In this document: one piece after another, positions 7,422 to 15,530 of the stretch
Position numbering within the stretch: position 1 is the stretch's first letter
How the letters are laid out: the number at the start of each line of letters is the position of its first letter
Assembly (NCBI RefSeq): GCF_026420865.1
Contig: NZ_JAPCWC010000004.1
Coordinates: forward strand, 310,001 to 374,000
Direction of reading: 5' to 3'
Source: Novosphingobium clariflavum
GTDB taxonomy: Bacteria > Pseudomonadota > Alphaproteobacteria > Sphingomonadales > Sphingomonadaceae
Length of the DNA stretch: 64,000 nucleotides
Notes under the pieces: model-generated
What the model saw: only the letters and a program-made list of their open reading frames with translations
What the model was told of the DNA's origin: nothing
Database searches by the model: none
Program-made: the position numbers and the translations under genes

Positions 7422-8876
7422 ATGGCCCGGTTCGCGCTGCGTGCCGGGCTACTCACGGGGGGATGTCTGATACTGGCAACGGCCAGCGCACCGGCGCTGG
7501 CCGATACCCTCCGCGACGCGCTAGTCCTGGCCTATCAGACCAACCCCACTCTCGAGGCCGCCCGCGCCCAGCAGCGTGCGACCGATGAGGGCGTTCCCAT
7601 CGCCAAGGCCGCGGGCCGTCCCTCGCTGAGCGCGACCGGGACTTACACCGAATTCGTCCAGCAGAGCAGCAACGCCTACACCGCGCCCGACCGCGTGGTG
7701 ACCGGGGCGGCCGATCTCGGCGTGCCGATCTATTCGGGCGGCGCCGTGCGCAGCCGCGTTGCGGCTGCCAAGATCCGCGTCGCTGCCGGACAGGCGGACC
7801 TCAGAGGATCGGAGAGCGCGCTGTTCTCCTCGGTGGTCGCCGCCTACATGGACGTGATGCGCACCGAGGCGATCGTCGGCCTCAACCGCAAGAACGTGAA
7901 CGTGCTGCAGGTCAACCTGCAGGCCACCAGCGACCGTTTCGAGATCGGCGAACTGACCCGCACCGACGTCGCCCAGTCGCAGTCCCGCCTCGCGACCGCG
8001 CGCAGCGACTTGCGCACCGCCGAGGCCAACCTCGCCGCCGCGCGCGAGACCTATATCCGCCTGATCGGCAAGGCGCCCGAGACGCTCGACACCCCGCCGC
8101 CGCTGCCCAACCTGCCGGCCAATGCCGAAGAGGCGGTGCAGAGCGCGCTCGATGCCAATCCCGACATCCTCGCCTCGCGTGAGCGCAGCAAGGCGGCGGA
8201 AAAGGACATCGACGTCGCCGGTGCCGGCCGCCTGCCGACCGTCTCGCTCTACACCTCGGGCACCTACAACAACTATCTCGGCACGCTGGGCGGCATCAAC
8301 CATGCCGCGACCCCGCAGACCGACCGTTCGGCCACCGCCGGCGCGCGGATCTCGATCCCGATCTTCCAGGGCGGCCTTCCCGCCGCCCAGCGCCGCCAGG
8401 CCCAGGCCACCGCCTCGGCCACGCTGGAACAGGAAATCGCCACCGAGCGCGACGTGATCGCGCAGGTTCGCTCCGCCTATACCGCCTGGATCGCCTCGAA
8501 GGACCTGATCGTCTCGACCCAGACCGCGGTCGACGCCGCCGCGCTCAGCCTCGAGGGCGTGCGCGCGGAGAACTCGGTGGGCAACCGCACGATCCTCGAC
8601 ATTCTCAACGCCGAGCAGGAACTGCTCGATGCGCAGGTCCAGCTCGTCACCGCCCAGCGCAACGCCTATGTCGCCGGGTTCAGCCTGCTCGCCGCGATGG
8701 GCCGGGCCGAGGCCCGCGACCTCAACCTCGACGGCGGCACGCTCTACGACCCGGCGGTCAATTACGACCGCGTGAAGGGCAAGTTCCTCGACTGGCAGAG
8801 CGACCCGGCGCCGGTGGCCAAGTCCACCCGCACCGTTGACACGCCGGTGCAGGACGGCGAAATTCGCGGGGAGTAA
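7422..8876 (+). CDS. tolC: TolC family outer membrane efflux/secretion channel
   Basis: 484 aa. N-terminal signal peptide (residues 1-28, ending ASAPALA) and two OEP repeats: the first begins LRDALVLAYQTNPTLEAARAQ, the second around EEAVQSALDANPDILASRE. It matches the type I secretion outer-membrane family, forming a trimeric beta-barrel with a periplasmic alpha-tunnel. Typical end of barrel segments: NRTILDILNAEQELLDAQ. It follows the Pcm-like gene and precedes a PopZ-like gene. Confidence 0.95.
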   Translation: MARFALRAGLLTGGCLILATASAPALADTLRDALVLAYQTNPTLEAARAQQRATDEGVPIAKAAGRPSLSATGTYTEFVQQSSNAYTAPDRVVTGAADLGVPIYSGGAVRSRVAAAKIRVAAGQADLRGSESALFSSVVAAYMDVMRTEAIVGLNRKNVNVLQVNLQATSDRFEIGELTRTDVAQSQSRLATARSDLRTAEANLAAARETYIRLIGKAPETLDTPPPLPNLPANAEEAVQSALDANPDILASRERSKAAEKDIDVAGAGRLPTVSLYTSGTYNNYLGTLGGINHAATPQTDRSATAGARISIPIFQGGLPAAQRRQAQATASATLEQEIATERDVIAQVRSAYTAWIASKDLIVSTQTAVDAAALSLEGVRAENSVGNRTILDILNAEQELLDAQVQLVTAQRNAYVAGFSLLAAMGRAEARDLNLDGGTLYDPAVNYDRVKGKFLDWQSDPAPVAKSTRTVDTPVQDGEIRGE

Positions 8877-8971
8877 CTCTCTCTTAACCGTGATTCGCGG
8901 ACAAGCATGGGGTGCGCGCCGCAGGGATGGTCCCGGCGGCGCGAAACGGGGCGCAAGGTGGGGCCTGGGCA

Positions 8972-9436
8972 ATGCGGCAGAATGGTGAACCCTCGGTCGA
9001 GGAGATCCTCCAGTCGATCAAGCAGGTGATCGCGCGCGACAACCGGGCGATGGCCCGCAGCGAACGCCAGCGCCGCGCCGGCGAACCCGCGCGCCCGCAC
9101 ACGCATGCCGCCCTCTACGAGGACGATGTCTTCGAACTGCCCGAGGCCGCCGAACTCGATCCGGCCGATGACGCCGACGACATGGCCGCCGAGGAACCGG
9201 CGCTGCTCGACGACGATGCCCGCGTGTCGATGCGCGAATCGCTGGCAGCCCTCGCCATGCTGTCGGAGCCCGGGGTGCCGCCGCAGATCGTCCGCTCGGG
9301 CGAAACCTCGCTCGAAGGGCTGACCCGCGAACTGCTGCGCCCGGCGCTGGCCGAATGGCTCGACAAGAACCTGCCGCCGATGGTGGAGCGCCTCGTCGCC
9401 GCCGAAATCGCCCGCATCGTCGGCAAGAAGCTCTGA
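8972..9436 (+). CDS. PopZ-like polar organizing protein (DUF2497)
   Basis: 154 aa. N-terminal motif EPSVEEILQSIKQVI (about 5-19), a central acidic, Asp/Glu/Ala-rich disordered segment (45-85), and the conserved C-terminal block with LTRELLRPALAEWLDKNLP and VERLVAAEIARI. This N-motif, acidic linker, C-terminal helices layout is that of PopZ, which in Caulobacter forms a pole matrix that anchors ParB-parS. Here it is in the same window as parAB and parS. Start at 8972 gives the canonical N-terminus; upstream in-frame ATGs do not. Confidence 0.85.
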   Translation: MRQNGEPSVEEILQSIKQVIARDNRAMARSERQRRAGEPARPHTHAALYEDDVFELPEAAELDPADDADDMAAEEPALLDDDARVSMRESLAALAMLSEPGVPPQIVRSGETSLEGLTRELLRPALAEWLDKNLPPMVERLVAAEIARIVGKKL

Positions 9437-9510
9437 TATACCGGATCCGGGGCTGACCGCTGAAACCGGGGGGGCTGGACCTGGACGCCCCGGCTTCCTA
9501 ACTCGGTCCC

Positions 9511-9942
9511 ATGGCAAGACCCGATCCAGCGCTGCTCGACACCGCGCGTTACCCGTTTTCGTGCGCGATTGAGCCGCGCTTCAGCGATCTCGACCTCAAT
9601 CACCACATCAACAACGTGGCCATGGCGGGCATGCTCGAGGACGGGCGCGTGCGCTTCTACCGCGCCGCCAGCGGCCAGGAAGACTTCGCGGGACTGGCGA
9701 CGATGGTCGCCAGCATCGCCATCGAATACCTCGGCGAAACCCACTACCCGGAAACGCTGACCATCCACGGCGCCATCGAGAAGCTGGGGCAAAGCAGCCA
9801 GCAGGTCGTCCAGATCGTCACCCAGGGCGGCAAGCCGGTGGTCTTTGCCCGCACGGTGATCGTCATGGTCGGCCCGCAAGGCCCGGCGCCGCTGCCCGAG
9901 GCCTATCGCGCCCGCGCCGCCGAGTGGTCGCTGCGCCCGTGA
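9511..9942 (+). CDS. acyl-CoA thioesterase (4HBT hotdog fold)
   Basis: 143 aa. The hotdog active-site region is [20 protein letters not shown], with the Asp and Asn-His pattern of YbgC/4HBT-type thioesterases, followed by [11 protein letters not shown]. It is expected to hydrolyse acyl-CoA esters in the cytosol; chain length is unknown. The stop overlaps the GTG start of the next gene (GTGA). Confidence 0.88.
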   Translation: MARPDPALLDTARYPFSCAIEPRFSDLDLNHHINNVAMAGMLEDGRVRFYRAASGQEDFAGLATMVASIAIEYLGETHYPETLTIHGAIEKLGQSSQQVVQIVTQGGKPVVFARTVIVMVGPQGPAPLPEAYRARAAEWSLRP

Positions 9943-10313
9943 CGGCCTCGCAGCACGAGATCGCCAAGGCGCAGGATGCCCTCGCCAAGGCCGGCGGCGA
10001 CCAGATCCAGCGCCACATCTTCCTTTGCGCCGAACCGCAGAAAGGCGAATGCTGCTCGCCGGAAAAGGGCGCAGCGGCCTGGAAATACCTCAAGAAACGG
10101 CTCAAGCAGCTTGGCCTCGACGGTAACGGGGGAATCGCCCGCAGCAAGGCGGACTGCCTGCGCATCTGCTTTGCAGGGCCGGTGGCGGTCGTCTGGCCCG
10201 ACGGCGTCTGGTATCACTCCTGCACCGAAGACGTGCTGGAACGGATCATCCAGCAGCACCTGATCGGTGGCGAACCGGTCGAGGAATTCCGTCTCCGCAG
10301 CGGTCCGGCCTGA
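9939..10313 (+). CDS. thioredoxin-like [2Fe-2S] ferredoxin
   Basis: 124 aa. Cysteine spacing fits the Aquifex-type thioredoxin-like ferredoxins: [12 protein letters not shown] near the N-terminus and [21 protein letters not shown] in the second half. It is a cytosolic electron carrier of unknown partner. The start is taken as GTG 9939 overlapping the thioesterase stop (GTGA); an in-frame ATG at 9924 is possible. Confidence 0.88.
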   Translation: MTASQHEIAKAQDALAKAGGDQIQRHIFLCAEPQKGECCSPEKGAAAWKYLKKRLKQLGLDGNGGIARSKADCLRICFAGPVAVVWPDGVWYHSCTEDVLERIIQQHLIGGEPVEEFRLRSGPA

Positions 10314-10328
10314 CGCCTGCCCCCCGCG

Positions 10329-10634
10329 TTACTTCTCCTGTGGCTCGTCCTCGAAAGGGTCGACGATCGATTCGTCGTGCCCGGTCCCGCTCGACAGGAA
10401 GGCCAGCCCCATCAGCGCCGAGGCCAGCAGCATCGAGAAGCCCACGCCGACGGCGGTGGCGATGTAGAAGTGGACCGAAACCGTTCCGTTCGAACGGTAA
10501 AGCAGGATCACCGAGGCCAGCACCAGCCCCACGGTGACGATCATCATGTAGGCCATGATCCGGCGATAGCGCGCCCAGGCATGGGCGGCCTTTTCGGGAT
10601 CCTCGAGAGGCGAACGCGGGAACATCCGGCCCAT
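10329..10634 (-). CDS. small two-TM membrane protein
   Basis: 101 aa, not assigned. Hydrophobic segments at about 25-43 (IMAYMMIVTVGLVLASVIL) and 55-80, and an acidic C-terminal tail (VDPFEDEPQ). It faces the ferredoxin gene tail-to-tail with 15 bases between stops. The start MGRMF at 10634 is preferred because the longer reading frame has no transmembrane or conserved features before it; a second ATG lies at 10625. Confidence 0.7.
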   Translation of the reverse strand: MGRMFPRSPLEDPEKAAHAWARYRRIMAYMMIVTVGLVLASVILLYRSNGTVSVHFYIATAVGVGFSMLLASALMGLAFLSSGTGHDESIVDPFEDEPQEK

Positions 10635-10760
10635 GTGGCGCTTCCCGAGGCCGCGAGCAAGCGAATCCCGCAGGCAATCCGGATGCGGGCCCAGGCGGCG
10701 TGGAAACATTCAGCGGGGAGCGGAGCGACCGAGTTGGGTGGCTGGCGGACGCTTCCCCAA

Positions 10761-10848
10761 CCACCCCGCTCATGCTGAGCTTGTCGAAGCATGGGAGACG
10801 TGGTGCCCTGCCTCGCGGGCCTTCGACAGGCTCAGGCTGAGCGGGTGG
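10761..10848. repeat. inverted repeat of the TGAGC-TTGTCGAAG type
   Basis: Arms at 10761-10790 and 10819-10848 are imperfect inverted copies; they contain GCTGAGCTTGTCGAAGC and CTTCGACAGGCTCAGGCTGAG. This motif is a very common intergenic palindrome in sphingomonads and other GC-rich bacteria. It sits in the gap 10635-10890, which otherwise holds nothing I can support. Confidence 0.7.
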
Positions 10849-10890
10849 AGAGGTCTGCTTAGGGTGGGAAGCGGACTTCTACCTTAAGGG

Positions 10891-11241
10891 CTAATTCGAT
10901 TTTTCAGATCCCCAGTAGGCCAGATAATGTTCATGCTCTCCAAAAATCTGTGAGAATTCTGGATAAGGGATACCAATAATATCCACCTCGATCTCACCAA
11001 GAATTGGACAATCATGGATGCAGATTGCGATGCACTCAAGACCAATGGCATTCTGCAATTCTATCCGAAGCCCAACCCCGTGATCGGTAATGTATTCTCC
11101 GTCCACAATGTTTGCATGGCGACTGATACAGTAAGCAGGCGTTGGCTCAAATTTAGCATTCACCACCCCCATTGGCGGGTCGAGCGCCACAACTTTGGCA
11201 TTTCCGATTAACGTACCTGCCTCGAAAATTTTCATCTGCAT
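10891..11241 (-). CDS. hypothetical protein, AT-rich (possible acquired gene)
   Basis: 116 aa, unrecognised. It has a plausible globular sequence with DPPMGVVNAKFEPTPAY near residue 20-36 and the run HDCPILGEIEVDIIGIPYP near the C-terminus. Base use differs strongly from neighbours: the 60 bases from 10921 have 21 G/C (35%), whereas flanking genes are roughly 65%. That and its position beside a repeat suggest recent transfer. It could be a stand-alone immunity-type or cargo gene, but nothing in the sequence proves this. Confidence 0.65.
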   Translation of the reverse strand: MQMKIFEAGTLIGNAKVVALDPPMGVVNAKFEPTPAYCISRHANIVDGEYITDHGVGLRIELQNAIGLECIAICIHDCPILGEIEVDIIGIPYPEFSQIFGEHEHYLAYWGSEKSN

Positions 11242-11406
11242 CCAGCGAATGAAGCACAGTTCTATGATTTCCGAAAAGGGGCGTAAACGACCGCTCGAAT
11301 TTTTCCACGCCGCCTAGGCAAACGGACGAAGTGGCGGCGCCCCTGCGGCTGTGATAATCTCGAGTCCGCGAACCGTACAACGGGGGCGAGAGGAGAGACG
11401 CGAACA

Positions 11407-11832
11407 ATGACGATTGCGCGCATTATCGAGGGCCGGGGGCCCGTCCAGACCTGCCAGATCGATACCGTCGTCAGCGAGGCCGCCGGGATTCTGGCGCAGC
11501 GACGCATCGGTGCCCTGCCGATCATGGACGGCGACACGCTCGTCGGCATCTTTTCCGAACGCGACGTGCTCTACCGCCTGCATGACAGCGGCCCGGACAT
11601 GCTGCAAAAGCCCGTTGCCGAAGTGATGACCTCGCCGCCGGTGACGGTCGAACCTGCCACCCCGGTGCTGAGCGCGCTGGCGCTGATGACCCGGCGCCGC
11701 ATCCGCCACCTGCCGGTGGTCCAGGACGGGCGCATGGTCGGCTTCGTCTCGATCGGTGATCTGGTGAAATACCGCATCGACAAGGTGGAATCCGAAGCCG
11801 CCGCGATGCGCGACTATATCCAGATGGCCTGA
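11407..11832 (+). CDS. CBS-domain protein
   Basis: 141 aa made of a tandem CBS pair (about 12-65 and 77-130). Recognisable pieces: LAQRRIGALPIMDGDTLVGIFSERD and the second repeat RRRIRHLPVVQDGRMVGFVS. Such stand-alone CBS proteins bind adenine nucleotides and act as energy sensors on partner proteins; the partner is unknown. It is separated from erpA by a palindromic repeat. Confidence 0.92.
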   Translation: MTIARIIEGRGPVQTCQIDTVVSEAAGILAQRRIGALPIMDGDTLVGIFSERDVLYRLHDSGPDMLQKPVAEVMTSPPVTVEPATPVLSALALMTRRRIRHLPVVQDGRMVGFVSIGDLVKYRIDKVESEAAAMRDYIQMA

Positions 11833-11841
11833 GTCGGTTCA

Positions 11842-11937
11842 AAAATCCGCCTTCGGCGAATTTTGCGGCACCGGCCGGCCTCAGGATACACGCGCAAGTG
11901 GTCGTGGGGGTAGTCGTGGGGGAGGGGCCGGTGCCGC
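11842..11937. repeat. intergenic palindromic repeat, copy B
   Basis: Hairpin AAAATCCGCC-TTC-GGCGAATTTT (11842-11864), immediately followed by GCGGCACCGGCC (11865-11876), whose exact inverse GGCCGGTGCCGC closes the element at 11926-11937 with 49 bases between. Same plan as copies A and C. Confidence 0.75.
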
Positions 11938-11981
11938 CTCTAAACCTTGTCGGAACGCGCCGCGAGGCTTACATCGCGGCC

Positions 11982-12311
11982 ATGGACCAGACCGTAACAC
12001 TCAGCCACTCGGCAGCGGCGCGCGTCGCCGCGATCGCCGAAAAGCAGGGCAAGCCCGCGATCCTTCGCCTCTCGGTGGAAGGCGGCGGCTGCTCGGGCTT
12101 CCAGTACAAGTTCGGCCTCGCCGAAGCGCCCGAAGCCGACGATGCGGTGGCCGAGACCGATGGCGTGCGCCTCGTTGTCGATTCCGTCAGCCTCGACCTC
12201 GTCAGTGGCTGCGTGGTCGATTACGTGGAATCGCTTGGCGGCGCCGCGTTCCGGGTCGAGAATCCCCAGGCCGCCGCCGGCTGCGGGTGCGGGTCCAGCT
12301 TCTCCGTATGA
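11982..12311 (+). CDS. erpA: Fe-S insertion protein ErpA-type
   Basis: 109-aa A-type carrier with the ligand cysteines in GGGCSGFQY and GCGCGSSFSV. It delivers clusters to essential Fe-S enzymes. The start at 11982 gives the standard MDQTVTLS N-terminus. The stop overlaps xth by ATGA, so the two are co-translated. It is distinct from the suf-linked A-type protein. Confidence 0.93.
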   Translation: MDQTVTLSHSAAARVAAIAEKQGKPAILRLSVEGGGCSGFQYKFGLAEAPEADDAVAETDGVRLVVDSVSLDLVSGCVVDYVESLGGAAFRVENPQAAAGCGCGSSFSV

Positions 12312-13084
12312 AAAAGATCGCCACGTTCAACATCAACGGGGTCAAGGCCCGCCTGCCCCGCCTGCTCGAATGGCTGGAGGAAACCCGCCCCTCCGTCGCC
12401 TGCCTGCAGGAGATCAAGAGCCAGGACGAGGGCTTCCCGATCGCCGAGTTCGAGAAGATCGGCTATCACGGCATCTGGCACGGCCAGAAGGGCTTCAACG
12501 GCGTCGCCATCCTCGCCGACGGCGAAAAGCCGGTCGAGATCCAGCGCGGGCTGGAGGGCGAACCCGAAGACGACCATTCGCGCTATCTCGAGGCGGACGT
12601 GTTCGGCCTGCGGGTAGTGTGTATCTACCTGCCCAACGGCAACCCGGTGCCCGGCCCCAAGTTCGACTACAAGCTGCGCTGGATGGAGCGCCTGCGCCGC
12701 CGCATGGCCGCGATCCGGGCCGAGGAAGTGCCCGCGATCATCACCGGCGACTACAACGTGATCCCGACCGATCAGGACATCTGGTCGCCGTCTGCGATGG
12801 CCGCCGACGCGCTGATGCAGCCGGAATCGCGTGATGCCTATTTCCGCCTGCTCGGTGACGGCTGGACCGACGCCGTGGCCACGCACAACCCGCGCGGCGG
12901 CATGTGGACCTTCTGGGATTACCAGGCGGGCGCCTGGCAGCGCGACCACGGCTTCCGCATCGACCATGCGCTGCTCTCGCCCGAACTGGCCGACCGGCTG
13001 CACGCCTGCGGCATCGACAAGGCCTATCGCGGCCGCGAGAAGGCCAGCGACCATACCCCGGTCTGGGTGCAGCTCCGCGACTGA
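12308..13084 (+). CDS. xth: exodeoxyribonuclease III (AP endonuclease)
   Basis: 258 aa, endonuclease/exonuclease/phosphatase fold. Catalytic motifs: FNINGVKARL, CLQEIKSQD, the ITGDYNVIPTDQD loop with the Asp/Asn pair, and the final RIDHALLSPE and ASDHTPVW with the active His. It cuts at abasic sites in base excision repair and is a 3'-5' exonuclease. The start at 12308 overlaps erpA. Confidence 0.96.
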   Translation: MKKIATFNINGVKARLPRLLEWLEETRPSVACLQEIKSQDEGFPIAEFEKIGYHGIWHGQKGFNGVAILADGEKPVEIQRGLEGEPEDDHSRYLEADVFGLRVVCIYLPNGNPVPGPKFDYKLRWMERLRRRMAAIRAEEVPAIITGDYNVIPTDQDIWSPSAMAADALMQPESRDAYFRLLGDGWTDAVATHNPRGGMWTFWDYQAGAWQRDHGFRIDHALLSPELADRLHACGIDKAYRGREKASDHTPVWVQLRD

Positions 13085-13090
13085 TCCCGA

Positions 13091-13168
13091 GGGAGAGGGG
13101 TTGTTTGTGAATCCGCCGTGGGCGGATTTGCGGCACCGGCCCTCTCCCCAAATACCCGCACGGGCATT
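13091..13168. repeat. intergenic palindromic repeat, copy C
   Basis: Hairpin AATCCGCC-GTG-GGCGGATT (13110-13128), then GCGGCACCGGCC, enclosed by GGGAGAGGG (13091-13099) and its inverse CCCTCTCCC (13140-13148), then a second hairpin AAATACCCG / CGGGCATTT (13150-13168, one mismatch). Same building blocks as copies A and B. Confidence 0.7.
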
Positions 13169-13184
13169 TTTCAAACACGCAAAC

Positions 13185-13225
13185 GAGAACGGGCCCGGAA
13201 GCAATGTGCTTCCGGGCCCGTTCTC
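13185..13225. terminator. strong bidirectional terminator between xth and cell-wall hydrolase
   Basis: Perfect 19-bp stem (arms 13185-13203 and 13207-13225, core ACGGGCCCGGAAGCA) with a 3-base loop, between two convergent genes. Confidence 0.85.
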
Positions 13226-13260
13226 TTCTGGAGGCGGGGATAAGCCCGCGATCCGCTGTC

Positions 13261-13908
13261 TCAGCGATAGAAGATGTGATCGTCGACCTGGGCGATCTTG
13301 GTCAGGCGCCACTTGGGCGAGACGCGCTTGGCGTGGAAGAACAGGGCGTCGTCCGCCTCGCTCTTCCAGCTTTCTTCCACTGCGATACGGGCGATGGCCA
13401 GGGCTTCGCGCCAGTCGGCCGACGACTCGCGGATGCTGGGCATGTGCTTGCCCTGCACGAACGAGAACTGGCCCGGCTGATAGACCACGCCGCAGTAGCT
13501 GGCGGGGAAACGACCGGATTCGGCGCGGTTGATGACCACGCGGCCCACGGCAAGCTGGCCTTCCAGCGTTTCGCCGCGTGCTTCGAAATAGATGGCGCCG
13601 GCAAGGCAGCGCGTCTGGCGATCGACCGAACCGCCGCTGGGCTGCATGGCAACCAGTTCGGCAAGGGAATCGGCGTCCTGCGGATCGCTTTGGGTGGCAT
13701 CTTCGGCCTGGCTGTCCGTCACGGCTGCCCCGTCGGTGGGGAGGGACTGGACGACCGGCGTCGAAACGAATGCCGTCTGGGTTTCCGATTTAGCTGCAAC
13801 CAGAACCGGCTGGTTTGCGGCAGCGCCCGAACCCTGTGCGCTGAAGAGGGCGGTCATAACCGTTGCAGCAAGCGCGACCACGCTTGCCCACTGCACTTTG
13901 CTTCGCAT
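13261..13908 (-). CDS. cell wall hydrolase, SleB family
   Basis: 215 aa. An N-terminal hydrophobic signal/anchor (about 8-25), a linker, then a Hydrolase_2 (SleB) domain from about 95: CLAGAIYFEARGETLEGQLA, VVINRAESGRFP and YCGVVYQPGQFSFV, with the catalytic Glu in EARGE. It should cleave peptidoglycan in the periplasm. The upstream gap (13909-14098) holds no gene I can support. Confidence 0.92.
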   Translation of the reverse strand: MRSKVQWASVVALAATVMTALFSAQGSGAAANQPVLVAAKSETQTAFVSTPVVQSLPTDGAAVTDSQAEDATQSDPQDADSLAELVAMQPSGGSVDRQTRCLAGAIYFEARGETLEGQLAVGRVVINRAESGRFPASYCGVVYQPGQFSFVQGKHMPSIRESSADWREALAIARIAVEESWKSEADDALFFHAKRVSPKWRLTKIAQVDDHIFYR

Positions 13909-14098
13909 TTATTCTTGTTCAAAGGCGGTGAACCAGTCCGACGCAGGCGGGAACGAAAGGCTCTTTAGAGCGTTATCGTTCGCAAATCCTGCCGACGATT
14001 CCCCGTCTGCGTGCTAGCCAGGCGGACCGAATTGTTGCCCAAGCCGCATTCGCGTGTGAAGGGCCACTTAACTTGCGAGCCGTGCAAGTCAACCTGAA

Positions 14099-14431
14099 TT
14101 AGCCGCCGATGCCGATGAGTCGTTCGGGCCTTGCGACGTCCAGTTCGACGATCCAGAGGTCCGGGTCCTGCGCCCCGCGCTTCTCGACATAGTTCGAAAA
14201 GTCCCGCGAATCGGGCGTTTCCTGCCGTTTCGAACAGGTCCAGGCCCGGCTGCCGTCGTGCTGCGGCATGCGTTCGTAAGCCCTTGCATCGCGACCGTTT
14301 TCGAGCAGCACGAGCATGATCGTCCCGGCGTCGCGTTCACCCTTTTGCATAACCATGCCAAACCCGCCGGCACTTTCAGCGGCACGGATCAGGGCACCGA
14401 CCTCGAGGTGCGCGGGCAGGCGGGCATCCAT
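14099..14431 (-). CDS. DUF1491 family protein
   Basis: 110 aa, conserved alphaproteobacterial family of unknown function. Family traits: ARLPAHLEVGALIRAAES at the start, VMQKGERDAGTIMLVLLENG in the middle, and the C-terminal DLWIVELDVARPERLI. It is 3 bases downstream of the thioesterase gene and so probably in the ptsN-thioesterase-DUF1491 transcript. Confidence 0.85.
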   Translation of the reverse strand: MDARLPAHLEVGALIRAAESAGGFGMVMQKGERDAGTIMLVLLENGRDARAYERMPQHDGSRAWTCSKRQETPDSRDFSNYVEKRGAQDPDLWIVELDVARPERLIGIGG

Positions 14432-14434
14432 GGG

Positions 14435-14953
14435 TCAGGCGACCCCGGCGTAGCCGCGCAGGCCCGAAAGCGCGATGCGCGAACGCATGAACGTGCCGGT
14501 CCCGCGCCCCACTTCGTCCCCGGATTCATCGATCAGCCGGGATTCGGCGACCAGCACGCGGCGGCGGCCACTGACCCAGCGCCCTTCGGCGACGATCGAA
14601 CCGCCCTTGATGGGCTTGCTCAGCAAGAGGTTGAACGAGGTGGTCAGCAGGAAACGGTCCGTGACCAACGTATTGGCCGCATAGAAGGCGGCATCGTCGA
14701 GCATCTTGAAATAGATCGTGCCATGCGCGGCGCCCGCCGCGTGGAAGCACGCAGGATCGACATCGAACCGGATCCGCGCCAGCCCCTCACCGGGAACCTC
14801 CAGCCGCGAGGTGAACAGCGCGTTGATCGGTGCCGAGGCATAAAGGCCTTCGAGCGCCCGCCAGTGCAGGGCCGCACCGCTGGCGTCGGCTCCGCTGACT
14901 TCGGGGTCGATCCCAGACACTGTGGAACCGACCTCAGAGTCCTCAGGCGGCAT
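14435..14953 (-). CDS. PaaI/4HBT-type thioesterase
   Basis: 172 aa with a hotdog domain from about 55: HGTIYFKMLDDAAFYAAN contains the active-site region and TTSFNLLLSKP follows. It should hydrolyse a thioester; substrate unknown. The chosen ATG at 14953 overlaps the end of ptsN by 11 bases; further upstream in-frame ATGs (14968, 15007) would overlap more. The first 40 residues are low-complexity. Confidence 0.8.
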   Translation of the reverse strand: MPPEDSEVGSTVSGIDPEVSGADASGAALHWRALEGLYASAPINALFTSRLEVPGEGLARIRFDVDPACFHAAGAAHGTIYFKMLDDAAFYAANTLVTDRFLLTTSFNLLLSKPIKGGSIVAEGRWVSGRRRVLVAESRLIDESGDEVGRGTGTFMRSRIALSGLRGYAGVA

Positions 14954-15404
14954 CGCGGTCGATGACATTGCTGATGAGGCTGTAGATCGCCTCGGTGCCG
15001 GGCGCATCGATCAGTGCCTCGTGCATGCGTTCATCGCGCATCATGCGCGAGATCGCGGCCAGGGCATGGAGATGGGCAGCGCCCGCCGCTTCGGGCGAGA
15101 GCAGGCCGAACACGATGTCGATCGGCATGCCGTCGGCCGCTTCGAATTCCACGGGCGAATCGAGCCGGATAAACACCGCGACGGGACGGGTGATGCCGCT
15201 CATGCGGGCGTGGGGAATGGCAATTCGACGACCGAATCCGGTGCTGCCGAGCGCCTCGCGTTCGAGAATGCGGGTCAGCACCATCTCGCGGTCGAGCCCG
15301 TAGACGGTGTGGAATACGTCGGCAAGGCGGCCCAGGATGGACGCCTTGGTGTCTGCGCTGGCCGTGGTCACGGCATCGGGCAACAGAGTGAAAAGACTGC
15401 TCAT
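14943..15404 (-). CDS. ptsN: nitrogen-PTS EIIA protein PtsN
   Basis: 153 aa. The phosphorylated histidine is His65 in IAIPHARM. EIIA-Ntr proteins receive phosphate from NPr and regulate K+ transport, stringent response and metabolism. The promoter region on this strand shows TTAACCAT (complement of 15440-15447) and two GANTC sites (15415-15419, 15421-15425), a pattern that in alphaproteobacteria hints at CtrA/CcrM-linked control; this is inference. Confidence 0.94.
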   Translation of the reverse strand: MSSLFTLLPDAVTTASADTKASILGRLADVFHTVYGLDREMVLTRILEREALGSTGFGRRIAIPHARMSGITRPVAVFIRLDSPVEFEAADGMPIDIVFGLLSPEAAGAAHLHALAAISRMMRDERMHEALIDAPGTEAIYSLISNVIDRDAA

Positions 15405-15530
15405 TTTCGGTTCTGATTCTGATTCAAGATCGGTTGCTAATGGTTAAACGTCCACAACCCCCGGGGGTACCGGGGGCTGCTTCCTCTCCTCCGATCAGAA
15501 GTGCAGGCGCCGGGAGACGCTGTGGTCGCG

